A stretch of 64,000 bases of DNA from Pipra filicauda (GCF_003945595.2 NW_024104303.1:1536736-1600735), one strand, 5' to 3'; shown: positions 1 to 12,210, counted from the first letter of the stretch. Numbers and translations are program-made. The notes: generated by a model not told the origin, from the letters alone.

Positions 1-1125
1 ATGTTCCACGGTATATAATGTCAGAATAATTAATGAATATATCTGTTGCTACTCAAACAATATTAAAACATCTTCATTACATTTTACATTAAGGCAATTG
101 ACTTATGATTACTAAAGAGGTTCCTAAAGCAACAATAATATTTATTTCTCATATGAAACTGCAAAATTAAGTAGGTGGTACATTTGATGTACATTGCTAT
201 TCCATTTGAGAACAGCTCTTACGGAGAATACAAAAATCATCTCAGGTAAAATGGCGCATGTATAAGATATGTGTGTTAAGCAATAAAAGTTCTTAAACAT
301 TAAATGTGTGAGAATTGTTCTACACATTTGATTTCATATGCTATAAATATTTCCATTTATCTCAGTAAGATTACCATAACAAGGAGAGCAAACTATATGT
401 TGAAGCTGCCGCAGTATTATGGCTCTATATCACTACTCCTAAGCCTTACCCAAATGGAAATGACGGAAGTCATTTTCCACAACAGCAGCAAAACTTAAAG
501 ACAAGAAAGAAGGCATTCTGTCCACTCACTGGGTCTATGCAAACATTTTCTGGATTTGTAACTGAGTTTTTAAGGAAAAAGAAAAAAGCATAAAATTCTG
601 TAGTTTACTCGTCTTTCTGTTCAGAGCATTTTGGCTTATCCAGACAATACCTGGGTATGGCTGAATCAACACTTGACAGTCAGAGCTGGGAGAAGCAGAA
701 ATTATATAAAGACTAACCCCAGCTCTGTTATTTTGAATAACCTTCTTTCTCCTTGTCTCAGTATTATCAAGAACCAGAAAGACATAGTCTCATGGACTGA
801 TGGGAGATGTTAGGGAAGATGTCTCCAAACAGCAGAACCTGATCAGTTATTATGTGTTGTGGAGATAAAAGAAGGGCATCACTGTCTCGTATTAGCTTGA
901 GGATGAAGTTCCAGGGGAAAATACCTGTTCTGAATTCAGTCTGTACTTCCCCACTTCCCCTCCAAAGCTTTACTGAGGTAACAGCTGTCTTTTTATCTTG
1001 TTATCTGGCTCCTTATGTGTCCAGAGTCTCAGTTTCTTGCTTTTCTTGCGCATAAAAAAGGTAGTCTTTCCCAATTCAAATACCTACAGCCTAAAATACT
1101 TTCTTCATTCGTTTCTTTCCCTATT

Positions 1126-1151
1126 AATGTCTTCTCAATAGAGAAGACATT
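1126..1151. repeat. Short perfect hairpin (11-bp stem, 4-nt loop)
   Basis: The arm AATGTCTTCTC (1126-1136) is followed by AATA and then its exact reverse complement GAGAAGACATT (1141-1151). Flanking AT-rich sequence adds little extra pairing. No function is assigned. Confidence 0.8.
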
Positions 1152-1414
1152 GAATGACCTCACACACAACCTCACTACTGTCACTTGTTTTCTACAGTGA
1201 CAGAGGTTGATGCAACATTGCCACAAGTTAGCACCAAGTTATGGCAAACTGGGTGGTAATGCTGTAGAACCAGCTCTAATGAGAAACCTTTTTGCTTGTG
1301 ACTTTAATAGCCTTTTTATCCCACAATGTGAAAGTGGACAGTACTTTAGTAAACCGTCTTCCTCAGGGTATGCAATTAAATACTGATTCACTTAACCTGT
1401 ATATATCTTACTTG

Positions 1415-1450
1415 TATATATCTATCTATCTAAATATCTATCTATCTATG
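1415..1450. repeat. Interrupted TATC/TATA microsatellite
   Basis: A run of TATC units is interrupted by an AAATATC segment, flanked by TATATA. It is an ordinary tetranucleotide microsatellite. Confidence 0.85.
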
Positions 1451-2526
1451 TTATGTATATATCTTAACACACACTATATTGAAACTGTGGTGATTCCACG
1501 CAGGTACAAGCTATAAATAGTTCATCCCTCCATCTTAGTCTTTCATGGAAAATGCAATTATTCCAAGCAGAAAAGGCTGCAGAGTAAGTGACTGAACATT
1601 GCATTACACAATGTATTTGCATGGCATAAAATGCTCATTTGCATAGTTATTGCATAGTAGGTTTTTCAGGCCTTAAACACTCAGTCAAGATAGAAAAACA
1701 CAAAAAAGTATTAGCCTGTTTGAACACGCTAAAAAAATATGGGGGATCTGAATCCATAAAACAAAGACTGGGAGAAATAATAAGATCCCATTTGAGGGCA
1801 AATAAATATCACATATCCGACTGTTACAAAGTGAGAAGATGGCTGTAAGTTTCACAATTCAGTTAGCTTACTGTTGTTCTGAGTGCTCAGCGACAGTTAC
1901 AGGGATGTTTTACAGGGATTAAGGAGGAATCGTAGCCAAAAAAATATTAAATGATTGGAGTGTAACCTGATATTTACCTTTTGTCTTACTGTAGCGTGTA
2001 GGAACACTGATAAAGTGGTAAGTAGAATAAAAATATCTGGTATGAATCTTGTAAATTTCCAGATTTTCCAGGCAGGGAAAAAGAGGAAAAAGGCTGTGGA
2101 TGGAAAGACTAAGTTAGCCTTTTTATAGGATTTTTAATAATTGTGGCTTAATTGCTTTTGTTGTTTACATCCTCTTTCATGCACATTGGAAATGTGGATC
2201 TTATGTCTTTCAGAACAGCAGTATGTTTCAGTATGATTCAGTATGAATCAAAAAGCAATATCTAGTCATCCTATAATGCTAATTCTCCTTTTTCTCACTG
2301 TCAGCGCATTTAAAAAATAAAAAAAAAATAAAAAAAGGGGAAAAAAAGAAAATGAAGGAAGAAAGTTAAGTTCTGTATGGTTAAAGGTGAGTTGAAGGAG
2401 GAAGGCTAGTCTTAGGTTTGCAATGCAAATTTGAGTAGCAAGAGAGATATTTTACAGCTTTTTGAACCATGACATGACTTTGTTTTCTGTTTTGTGTTAA
2501 GTATCGCATGGTTTAAATCAGCTTTA

Positions 2527-2573
2527 AGTCTCATAATGTATCTTCATCAATGATGAAGATACATTATGAGACT
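2527..2573. repeat. Near-perfect palindrome, 23-bp arms, 1-nt spacer
   Basis: The arm starting AGTCTCATAATG (2527-2549) is separated by a single A (2550) from its exact reverse complement, ending CATTATGAGACT (2551-2573). No mismatch is seen across 23 pairs. A spacer this short suits a cruciform-forming palindrome or a fold-back event better than a microRNA hairpin, which needs a larger loop. No terminal repeats or transposase were found around it. Confidence 0.92.
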
Positions 2574-3282
2574 ATGAGCATGATTGGGGAAACATTGTGG
2601 AGATCTAGTAGAATTTTGCACTACAGTGAAAGCACTGTTCAACACCAGTTCCCATCATTAGGAGCTATTTCTAGATCATGAAAATTGAATCCTGGCCCTT
2701 AAATATTTTCCAGGATTTTGCTATTTGAAGGTAAAAAGCAGATTTCTTACTGTAGTTTCACTTTCTACAGATTACAGGTACATCTCTGGCATTGTTGTAC
2801 ATGTCTGATAATGATGGCTAAAATGCAGTTTTTCCTTCTCATAGAGAAGGAATTTGGTGTGTGCATTTATGTTTCTGATGCAGTTTTTTTTAGCCCGAAA
2901 TTCTCATTAATAAGTTAATATGTCACCATTTTAAGTGCCCAAATAGGAATTATGAAAGGATGCATGATTTTTCAGAATGCAGACTGACTGCAGCTAGTTT
3001 AATTGTGGATTCCCAAGTTTCACATGGACCAAAAAAAAAGCAAATTGAGAGTCAACAGTCAAATGCTGAAATGCACTTTGAAGATAGAGGTCTGTAAGAT
3101 TTAAAAAAAAAAAAATCAGTCTTTGAATTTGTCTGGAAAAAAAAATCTAGAATGCAAATAGCTTTGTTCATCAGACTCTTGTTTGCTTGGTTTCAATGCT
3201 TATTGACAAAAGCAGAAAAAAGTATAGAGAAGTTGTTTAGTACTTTACCACTTCTTCTCCTAGTGTCTCAGATCTATTTCTT

Positions 3283-3394
3283 TCTTGGGGTGTTTTTTGG
3301 GTTTTTTTTTGATTGGTGGATTTTTTTTTTGGGTGGTCTGGTTTTGTTTTTTGGTGGCTTGGTTTGGGGTTTTTTGTGATTTTTTTTCCTCAGA
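3283..3394. repeat. T/G-rich low-complexity tract
   Basis: About 110 bases are almost entirely T and G on the + strand, with repeated TTTTTTGG and GGTTTT blocks. The 75-residue open frame across it is all F, G, W and L and is an artefact of composition. Confidence 0.8.
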
Positions 3395-6300
3395 CGTTCA
3401 ACTTACTTTAAAAGACAAAAAGGAAAAAAGCACTATTTAGAACTTTAGTCATTTTGGTGGTGGGAAATGATACCTGATTGATATAAAGGTCTTATTCTCC
3501 AAGGGAAAATAAGCTGTGTATCCAACAGCAACTTCTTAAGTAATGTGGTCCAGTGCTTAACTACTCTTAGAGAATCTTTTCCAGTTGTTAAACTAGATTT
3601 TATGCGTTGTGAATTAAGCCATTTGCTTTTTTAACTTACAATGCATATGAATACTACTTGATCATAATCTGATAATAATGATGATTTCTAAAACCATTTT
3701 CAAATATTCTTTGTCACTGTTTCTCTTTCTAAACAATCTCTCTCTTAAAATATATTAACGTTTTCTAAAATACTTTTCAATACCCTTTTATGGGCTTTTT
3801 CAGTTTTTTTTAAAACAAGGAAAGACTGGATACAGTGTTCTATTTTCAGCTCATCGGTGTCAAATAAGAAGAGTATTCATATATGTCTTTTCAAATTACA
3901 CTCTTGTTTATACATCTCAGTGTGAAATCTCTCTTTCTTGCAACATCATATTCCCATGACTCCTAGTAGTATCTTACAACCTTTTCTTCAGCACTGCTGT
4001 TATTCTCTAGTTTTTATTTGCACATTTGTTTATGATCTTACTTTTCTAAAAATCACATTTGCCTGCCACTTGTCCTTATTGAGCTTTATCTTGCTGGTAG
4101 GTGTCTCTGTTTTGAAAAGATCATTTTGTATTTAGCACTTAAACAAATGTGCAGTTCACAGTTTTCATAACCAGTTACTATGTTCCATCTTCCAAAATAT
4201 GGACAGAAATAACATCTTGACCCTAAAAGTTAAACTCCAGTAGGTCCTTATTTGATACAGTCATTCATTTGGCAAGGAACTATCTCTAAGTATTCTCAAG
4301 ATATATTTTTGTATAACCTTTTTACAGCAATTTAATTAACACTATGCTTCTTTTTTATCCCATGAGATGCAATGCAGGTTGGCAACAAACATTTAGAAAT
4401 CAATGTATATTACTTCTCCACTTTATGCAACATGCTGTGATTGTAGAATAAAATAGAATTTGCCCAAAAGCTTGTTCCTGGAAGATCTGTATTTCTTAGT
4501 GCTGTAATTTTGGGGGCTTATTTTGAACTAAGAAGCAGAAATAAGACTGACTAGTGTCCCTTTTTCCTGAATACCTGTTAGAAAGAAAAAAAAAAAAAAA
4601 CAAACCAAAGAAAGAATATAATAGCTTCATATCTGTTCTGCAGTGTGTATATTTATTACCTTATTGTCTAATGACCAGATACACAAAAGAACTTTCAGCA
4701 GGGTAAATGTCCATGACATCAGTCAGAATAATTCACCCTAATTTTATCACATATTTTATTGTACTAAACCATATTACATTGGGGTACACTACTGTTAGTC
4801 TGAATAACCTTTTAGATATTTGCAGCTACATGATCATTTACAATTTGGATTTTGCTGATGACTCATATCCAGCAGAATCAAAGTAGTACAAAGCTATGCA
4901 TAGTACTTCTGATGCAAAAACTGAGTTGTATAAGCAGATGAAACAAAACCTCCAGCATTTAAAGACAAGAAAACAGGGCCAGCACCAGTGAAAGACCATT
5001 AAGTCATCTACAAGTGAGCAATTTTTACATTAAAAAGAATAAAAACTAGTTATTTAGATACTTTTTAGATGGATGGATCAAAGAAAAATCTTAATGATCT
5101 ATGGAAGTAAGATAAGGAAAGTGTTTTTTGGAAGTGAGATTTATTTTTCATATCTAGTAATTACAAGGAATAATTGGCAAAGTGTAATTCCACATCTTTT
5201 GAATATTAAGCCACTTCCTTATAAACAAGTTGTAATGTGTAACATACAGAAGTAAGCAAAAAGAACTATCTGAAGTTATGTGGCAAACATGGACTGCTCA
5301 TGAAAAAGGAGGTAACTGCCTTTAACATAATGTCATGAGAAAAGCATTTTTAATATCCTTTCTCAAGAGTGTGTAGACACTTGTTCACTCACCACGCTTG
5401 GGCAGTTATAGCAGGTGCTCATTAAAGATGAACTTCATTTGGAGAAGGAGAAGGATACACTAGTTTCATGCACCTTCTGAAATCCTGCCGGTGTGAGTGC
5501 AGAACACCATGTGTACCTGTGCTGAATCATAATTGCCAGCTGGAGTCATATTATCTTAATTGAATAAAACAAAAGATTCAAGTTGATACTTAAAATTTTG
5601 GGGAATGTATTTAAGGACTTTTAAGGTCAGAAAAATTCCATCTATGTGATCCGATTATCTGAAAATGATCTAATTACATCTTATACAAACACTTTGGAAT
5701 TTACAAGGACTTCTTCAATAAAATAATGGTAGCAACAGCTGCTATATTGCTTCACTGTGCTGTCAGCAGGAAATATGCTGGCATGCTAAAAAAGCTATCT
5801 TTGAGTAATACGCGCTTTCCACCTCAACAAATGAAAACAGACACAGGCTTTTGAAAAAAAGTAAAATGCTTCTTTTAAGTCAATATTTCCTGTAGCTTTA
5901 ATACCACGAGAGGATATACTAATTACAGTTACTTTATAACTATACATCTTTCTTCCTGGAGAAACTTATTGTTATGGTGGAAGTCTAACTGAATTGACAG
6001 TATTTGGGATGATTCACTGGAGAACTTAAAAGGACTTGTTATTTTTGGATAAAAACCAGCATTAAAAATATTGATTACATTCTTGCTTTTCATTGTCTGT
6101 TGTACACAAGGTTATTTCTCCTCACAGTCACATAGTCTCACTGGCAAGGGTATCAGTCACTTCAGGCTCCGGTTACATATTGCCCACAAAAAGGGGCAAG
6201 GGCAGATTGTTATAATTGAGTTTTCTGACTTGTGAATTTCATCAAACTACCTACCTACCTACTTGTGAACTCTAAAACGCGTCTTAAAAACCAAGTGTTT

Positions 6301-8662
6301 TGCTAATTTTGGGATATCTACTAGGTACTAATTTGCATGTGTTAAGACTGCACAGTGGACCTAAGTTATCCACACCTGCCTTCTGCTCTGTCACACTCAC
6401 CCTGTATTTTTACTTTCTCCAACACCATTAGAAAAGTCCTCAGATCTCAAGGACAAGCAAAAAGGTGTATTTAACAAAGTGCATGTGCCAAAGGTGCCTC
6501 CCTTCTCCTCCCCATCTGAGGCTGCCTTTCCTCTTGGCTCTGTCATAAAACATGAATAAATGACTCATCTTCTGGGTCCTTGTTACTTCTCTTCCTCTTT
6601 TTTCTTGCTAGCTCCTGCTGTCAGATATGTCTAAGTGACAAGCTAAGGCCAAATAGATGGGGTTAGATTGTCGGAGAACAGAACTACTCTTGCTTCTCTG
6701 CCCTCCATTTAACAAGTCTGAGCAGTAAGTCCTTAGGTTTCTCATCAGGTTTCAGGTTCCTCTTGGTTTTAGTACCTTGTCTTTTGTTAAGAAATAAAGT
6801 TAATCTCGTCTTAATTTATTATTCAAAGAAGATTGAAAGTTAGCCTTAGTGGCCAATAAATAACATTACAAGCCTGTGCAGTTACTCTGGCTCTTCAAGA
6901 ATCAATCACAAGGAATTAAGTGAATGTAGCAAACCCTTCCTTCGAAAATAATGCTCTGTGACCTCAAGTTATATGCTTCAGCTGTATTCCTTTCAATTGC
7001 ATTTTCTACAAAGCTTTTTTTGAAAAAACACAGATCAAAGGTAAGCTGAACTGAGTCTAAACAAAGTATTTCTGCTGATAAAAGGTGGAGCTCCAGTATT
7101 CTAATCTGATGCCATTAGTCAAACTGAAAACACAGCTTGAAAACAGGATTTTTTTTTCTGCTGTAAAATGTATTATTGTGTACCATGGCTCATGTTTTGT
7201 CAAGTGAATAATTTCAAAGGTCATTATAGATCCTTTTCACAGCAGCAATTAATTTTTGTTTAGCTGTGGTCACAAACACATGCTTGTATTGTCTGCTACA
7301 AAATTGAGCTTGTGTGCTTTAATGTTAGTTTGACTGTTGTTTATTAAAAATCACAGTGCAGTTCCTTCTCCTGCAGAGGAAATGGGGAATTGAAAATAAG
7401 CTACTGCAGTTTCAATGTGGAAGTGTTTTGTCCTTTGTAAGGAACTTGACAGCCAAATGGATGGTTTGTTCTGGAACTCAGACATGTCACAACAGCGAAA
7501 CAGATGAGGAACCCTCACCCCAGTTCAGGTACTGCTGGGACAGTGATTTGGGACAGGGATGTTAAGGTGTTTTCATTAAAGCAGGATCAAGTAAGAGAAA
7601 CCTATTTCTCTTTGCTGAAAAGATTGTAATGACAGTTTACTTCACTGGATTATCGGCAACATACTGGCTGCTGTGCCACCTGAATTTCAATTTCTTAATT
7701 TACAGCACTGATGAAATAGAATAGAGCTCGATCTCTACTGCTCTCTACACTGGGCTGGTCTTATCAAGCGTGAAGTTTGGCGCATTGCAAAGCTATTCAA
7801 GTCATTATCTGTTGAGGACCTCTTGAGCCATCTCTATCTCTGCAGTGTGCTGATAAGACAGCTGTTTCTGTTGCTGCAGTGTCTCTCTGGGCCTCGGTCT
7901 TCATTCCGTGCAAACTACAGCTTTGTCACTGTGCCCTGATGCTGTCACTTTCTCTGTTGTGCAATAATTTGATCCAAGCACAAAAGAGGTTGATGGCAGC
8001 AACAGACTGGCAGGTGACACAGTCTTATTTTACAATTAAATGTGCATTTTGCACCACTGGAAATACAAATCCTCAGTAAAGAAGCTACATAAGCTGTGGT
8101 GCAGCAGCAATCTGCCTTTCCCTGGTCACAGTAGGGAACAAGCAAAGATACAATAATTTGGATAAATAGACAGCTTCTTTCAGGTATTGTATTTTTCCAG
8201 GTGAAGTTGTCTATAGAAAATCTGAGCAGCTGTGATTACCTTGTGTGAAACAGAGCTTTAAGATACCTTTTTAGTCTCAATTGAAAAAAAAAGTGAAACA
8301 CCTCCCTTACCTTTCCCCACCCAAATGCTAACCTCTTTTTGAAAAGTAGTTTTTATTAATATTCAGACACTGCTGTATAATAGAGAATGATACAGCAGCC
8401 TCAGCTGCAGTATTCATATTGCTGTAGTTTTGTATGATATCCGTATCTTATCACCACAGAGAGGCTCAGAGAAGAACTAGGTAAAACAACTACGCTCCTA
8501 TACTGAAGGGCAGAGTGCATGCCAGGTATGCTTTGACCCAGGAGTTGTGTGTCTGAAGACTGGGACTGGAACCTACATGCCTATTGCCGTTTATTTGTCA
8601 AAGTAGTGGAAACAAACATTAGTTGACACTGGAAGAAGGACCCCGTGGAGTCTCCCGGGTTA

Positions 8663-8751
8663 CAGTAACACAAACACACACACAGATATACACACACACA
8701 CACAGACATACCCACACACGGACATACACGTACACATTCAGACACATCCGT
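8663..8751. repeat. CA dinucleotide microsatellite, interrupted
   Basis: CACACA runs are interrupted by GATA, GACATA and CGGACATA segments. Long open frames read through it on both strands with alternating T/H or C/V residues; they are repeat artefacts, not genes. Confidence 0.9.
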
Positions 8752-8830
8752 GTGGCAGTAGATGAACACCACGAGTTTATCTGGAGTGCCCTCGAGAGAG
8801 ATAAGCCCACATCGACATCCTGTGCGTTAC

Positions 8831-9003
8831 CAGGGTGTTTCCTGGGGGCAGGGGGGACACGCTCCCCGTTGGTGCCATGGGGCCAGGGCCGAGGCCGGCG
8901 CTCCCGCAGCCGCAGCCGGGCCGTGCCGTCGGGCCGCGCCGCTGTCCGTGGTGCTGACGGGGCGGCCGCGGGGTCCGCTCGGCCCATCCCCTCCCTCGGC
9001 AGA
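8831..9003. other. Small isolated GC-rich island
   Basis: About 170 bases are strongly GC-rich with many CpGs (for example GGGCCGCGCCGCTGTCC near 8931), in an otherwise AT-rich setting and about 2.5 kb upstream of the main CpG island chain. I see no clear TATA box or splice donor that would make a first exon. It may be a distal alternative promoter, an enhancer-associated CpG patch or a remnant of a GC-rich insertion. Confidence 0.55.
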
Positions 9004-11030
9004 CAGCCCTGCTTCTCTTTTTTGAGTTCTTATTTTTTCGTGCTGCCCCCCCCCCTTTTTTTTTCCTGCTTTTACTGCCATTTCTTGACCACTCAGTCCC
9101 GGCCAGGGGACTCAAGAAGGTTCAGCATGCCTGAACAAGCACCATCCTTTCCTCCTGCTGTAGCTGTTCCATGTCCAGCGCCTGTGTAATAATCCATACA
9201 TGTTTTAGCTAAAGGCTGTGTCCAGACAGACAACTACCGCTAATCATAAAGATTTCTTTACAGACATATTAACTAAGCAAAGAGGAACTTAACAAGAAAA
9301 CGTGTTTTCCCTGGGAGAAGGGAGAATTTAGCTTTCCTTCTTCTGCTATTGCTGGAATCAAGGGCCTCTGAATAGAGATGAGAAGGGCTGATGACAAGGC
9401 AATTCGATTTAACAGCTATTTTCTGCCTAATTTCACTTTAACACCATATATTGACAAACATAACAGATGCAAGTACATTATCGGTAGAGATATTACATTT
9501 CTAAAGAAAATGCATAAAGTTTGGATTTTGTCTCTAAGAGCTGGTCACTAATTATAGATGGAGATTGTTCCTTCTGAGTGGAGGAGCAGGGAGCAAGATG
9601 AAGTTGGAATTCTGAGTATCACACCTGAGAGGGAAGCTGTTGAAAGCAGAGTCCTTTAATTTCCTGAAGGTTCAGAAAGACATTGTTCTGGTTTCTAATA
9701 GCATACATTTTGGTTTTCCCTTTAAACTGACTTTTTTTAGTTCTAAGAACAGCTGTATATGGTTTTTTGGGGGGTAATGGAAGGGAGTGAGGTGTCAATG
9801 CACAGATAAGAATTGTAAAGAACTTTTTTATTTTCTGCCTTTCTTTCTCTTTTGTCATACATTGCTGATGTTCTGCTAAGGAACACTGTTGTTTACTTAA
9901 ACACATTCAACACAAGCTGGACAAAACAAGAAAGTAACCAGCAATTAAATCTAGTAATTCCGCAAACAGCAACACAGGGCAGGGGTTTTGCAAATGTTTT
10001 CTATTTGGTATAACAAACAACATTTTAATTTTTTTAAGAGAGATATATATAAAACTTTTTGATGTATGCAACCACAGCATAAAGAACCTGAGCAACTTGA
10101 GTCTAATATCATTAGGAGACTTTCAGAAGCAGCTTTCTTGTATCAAAAGGTAAAAGTTGCCATAATTAAACAAGACTGAACATCAGGAATAAACAGAACA
10201 ACAGTGTAAACTCAGAGGACATTCTTCAATACTAACAGACACTGCTGAGAGCACAATTTACACATGGAATTCCACAAACTGTGTGTGAACAGACATCACT
10301 TCACGTAGGACTTTGTATAACAGCTTTGAGGAAGAAGCCACCCCCACCCCGTTCTTTATTCAGTCCTTAGAGCCAGTAGCTTGGCACTTGTTCCACCAGG
10401 GAATTATTCCCCTCTTTGGAATGCTGCTGATTCAAGACGTTGGTGATACATTGTAAATGATAAGACTGTGTGTTCTAGAAAAACATCAGATGCATTAAGC
10501 ATAAAACTAATTATATAAAATGTAAAATTAGTCTCTGTATAACTCTCAGTTGTTGTCACAGTGGTAGAATAGGGAGATTAGAATAGAGAGATGATACACG
10601 ATTCATTGTATTAATCATTTATAAACACGCAAGGGCACTCTCATTGAAACACTATGCCTCTATTGGAAATTGCATTCTTCTTTATTTTTGCACCTTGTTA
10701 AACACAGATGCCAGAATTCTAATTTAGAATTCTATTCCAAATAAGCATTTCCTTTCTGCAGGGTGTTCTGCCTTTGCTGTTGGAAATACATGATATGCAC
10801 TTGGTGTGTTCTGTGTCAGAAAAGACACAGAAGAAAAGCCACATCTAGGAAGCACTTCTGATTCTGGAAAGAAATGACAAACTGTGGTGAAGGTCAAACA
10901 GTTTAAGGAGTAAAAGGCATGCTTCAGAACACCATGCAGAATTGTTACTTCTATACCACACAGTCTCTTTCTCTGCAAACACTTATCTATGAAAGACATA
11001 GAAATTGCATAATGAATACAAACTTTTTTC
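9004..11030. other. Non-coding spacer upstream of the CpG islands
   Basis: This is AT-rich sequence with no supported gene, transposon or RNA gene. It starts with a C-run/T-run at about 9045-9066. Confidence 0.6.
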
Positions 11031-11035
11031 AACCT

Positions 11036-11150
11036 ACTTCTCTTGTCTCTCCCTCCTTCCCTTCCCTCTTCCATTCCTTCCCTCTTTGCTTCGCTTCCTT
11101 CCCTCACTCCCTCTCTCCACTGCCTTCTTCACTTTCCTTCTTCTCACCCA
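11036..11150. repeat. Pyrimidine-rich (CCTT)n-like tract
   Basis: About 115 bases are almost pure C/T on the + strand, with TTCC and CTCCCT units. A polypurine/polypyrimidine mirror tract of this kind can form triplex (H-DNA) and often lies upstream of vertebrate promoters. It lies about 240 bp before the main CpG island. Confidence 0.75.
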
Positions 11151-11587
11151 AAATGTTTGTTACAAGAAATACCACTCATTAATACACCAAGTCCCAGAAG
11201 GGCAAATGTCCAGAGCAGTCCCCGGGCGGCGATTCAGACTGGACACGGGCGGTGCGGACACACGCACTGCCAGAGCTGCGGGAGCCGGGTATAAAACATA
11301 AAGGCTGGAGGGCGGGGAACCAACAAAACCCAACCAAGCCACGTAAAAAGCCCCAAACCACAAAAAAACCAACACACATAAGAAAAGGCTGCTTTCGCGG
11401 CAGCTCGTCAGACGAAGGAATGGTGGCACCGAGAGCCGGCCGCCGCGGGCGTGCCGCGGTGCGCCGCCCCGCTCCCACGTGGCCGACCGGGAGGACGGGA
11501 GCGGCCGCGGCCCCGCGCAGTGTCGGCGCTGCGGGAGCGGCGGCCGCCCGACCCTGTGGGCACTGAGGGCCCCGCGGGCCGCGCTGA

Positions 11588-11630
11588 GGGCGCTGGGGGC
11601 GGAGGGGCCGCCGCGCCCTGCGGGGGCGGG
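11588..11630 (+). promoter_or_regulatory. Candidate G-quadruplex in promoter A
   Basis: There are G-tracts of at least three at 11588-11590, 11595-11599, 11604-11607, 11622-11626 and 11628-11630. Loops are 4, 4, 14 and 1 nt, so one loop is long. Folding is plausible but untested. Confidence 0.35.
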
Positions 11631-12027
11631 CCCGCCCGCGCGCGGCCCCGCACGGCGCAACGCAGGCTGAGCCGCGGCGCCATGGGCCCGCCGGAGTGGC
11701 GGCCCGCGCGGCCAATGGGCGGCCGCCGCCTCGCCGGGGGCGGGCCGGGTGGGCGCGGTCGGGCCAATGCGGGCGCGCGGCGCCGCCAGCAGCCTGCGTT
11801 GCGCCGGGTGCGGGGCCGCTGCCGCGCGTGGCGCCGGGGTAGGCGCGGGGCGGCTGCGGCGCGGGGGGGGCGGGAGCGGCCGGGCGGACTCGGGACGGGA
11901 CGCGGCCGCCCCTGGACGGACACACGCCCCCCGCCGCGCCCCCGCGGCCGCGCCGCCGGGCGCGGCACGCAGACGCACGCAGCCCGGCGCGGCGCGGCGG
12001 CGGGCAGGAGCCTGGCGGCGGGGCTGC

Positions 12028-12034
12028 TATAAAT
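12028..12034 (+). promoter_or_regulatory. ELAVL2: TATA box of promoter A
   Basis: TATAAAT lies in an otherwise GC-saturated promoter, where such a match is unlikely by chance. The expected start site is about 25-31 bases downstream, near 12058. Confidence 0.65.
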
Positions 12035-12121
12035 CTGCGGAGCGGTCCGCCTCCCGGCGAGGCACGGCGCGGCATCGCACCGCACGGCGTCCTCCCCCTG
12101 TGGCCCCCCGCGCTCTCCGCG

Positions 12122-12154
12122 ATGCTGCAGTTGGCTCGGGTGGCGAGCCACTAG
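12122..12154 (+). CDS. Upstream ORF in exon A (10 codons)
   Basis: ATG at 12122 opens a frame of M-L-Q-L-A-R-V-A-S-H and stops at TAG (12152-12154). It lies about 65 nt from the inferred cap site and well before the exon end. It is too short for a domain. If translated it would act as a regulatory uORF dampening or conditioning ELAVL2 translation from exon A transcripts. It is real as sequence; whether it is used is inference. Confidence 0.4.
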   Translation: MLQLARVASH

Positions 12155-12210
12155 GAAGTGACCGGCAGGGAGCGAGGGGGAGAGAGAGAGGGAGAGAGCA
12201 TCTTTAAAAT

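Larger units (their letters stand above)
1..8660. other. Upstream non-coding, AT-rich region
   Basis: No gene is supported here. The open frames are short, have no recognisable domain and look like chance ORFs in AT-rich DNA. I see no CR1, LTR or other transposon, unlike the region beyond 22 kb. The block holds two notable inverted repeats, a TATC microsatellite and a T/G-rich stretch, listed separately. It lies upstream of the ELAVL2 promoters, so enhancers are plausible but cannot be shown from sequence alone. Confidence 0.6.
11390..12170 (+). promoter_or_regulatory. ELAVL2: CpG island and proximal promoter A of ELAVL2
   Basis: This is a dense CpG island. Within it are two CCAAT boxes (11712-11716 and 11764-11768), several GC boxes of the GGGGCGGG type (near 11735-11744, 11622-11630 and 11872-11883) and a TATA box TATAAAT at 12028-12034. 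About 540 bases downstream of the TATA box is a strong splice donor, so I infer that transcription runs rightward into exon A. The long open frames on both strands (Ala/Arg/Pro-rich) are composition artefacts. Assignment to ELAVL2 rests on orientation and the lack of any other gene in the window. Confidence 0.7.

Noticed and set aside
2527..2573. Palindrome as a microRNA precursor
   Set aside because: The single-base spacer leaves no room for a terminal loop and the stem is perfect and short; a microRNA hairpin normally has a longer, imperfect stem.
8623..9189. 188-codon open frame on the + strand
   Set aside because: It runs through the CA microsatellite and the GC-rich patch; the Thr/His repeats and Arg/Pro-rich tail are composition artefacts, and opposite-strand frames are equally long.
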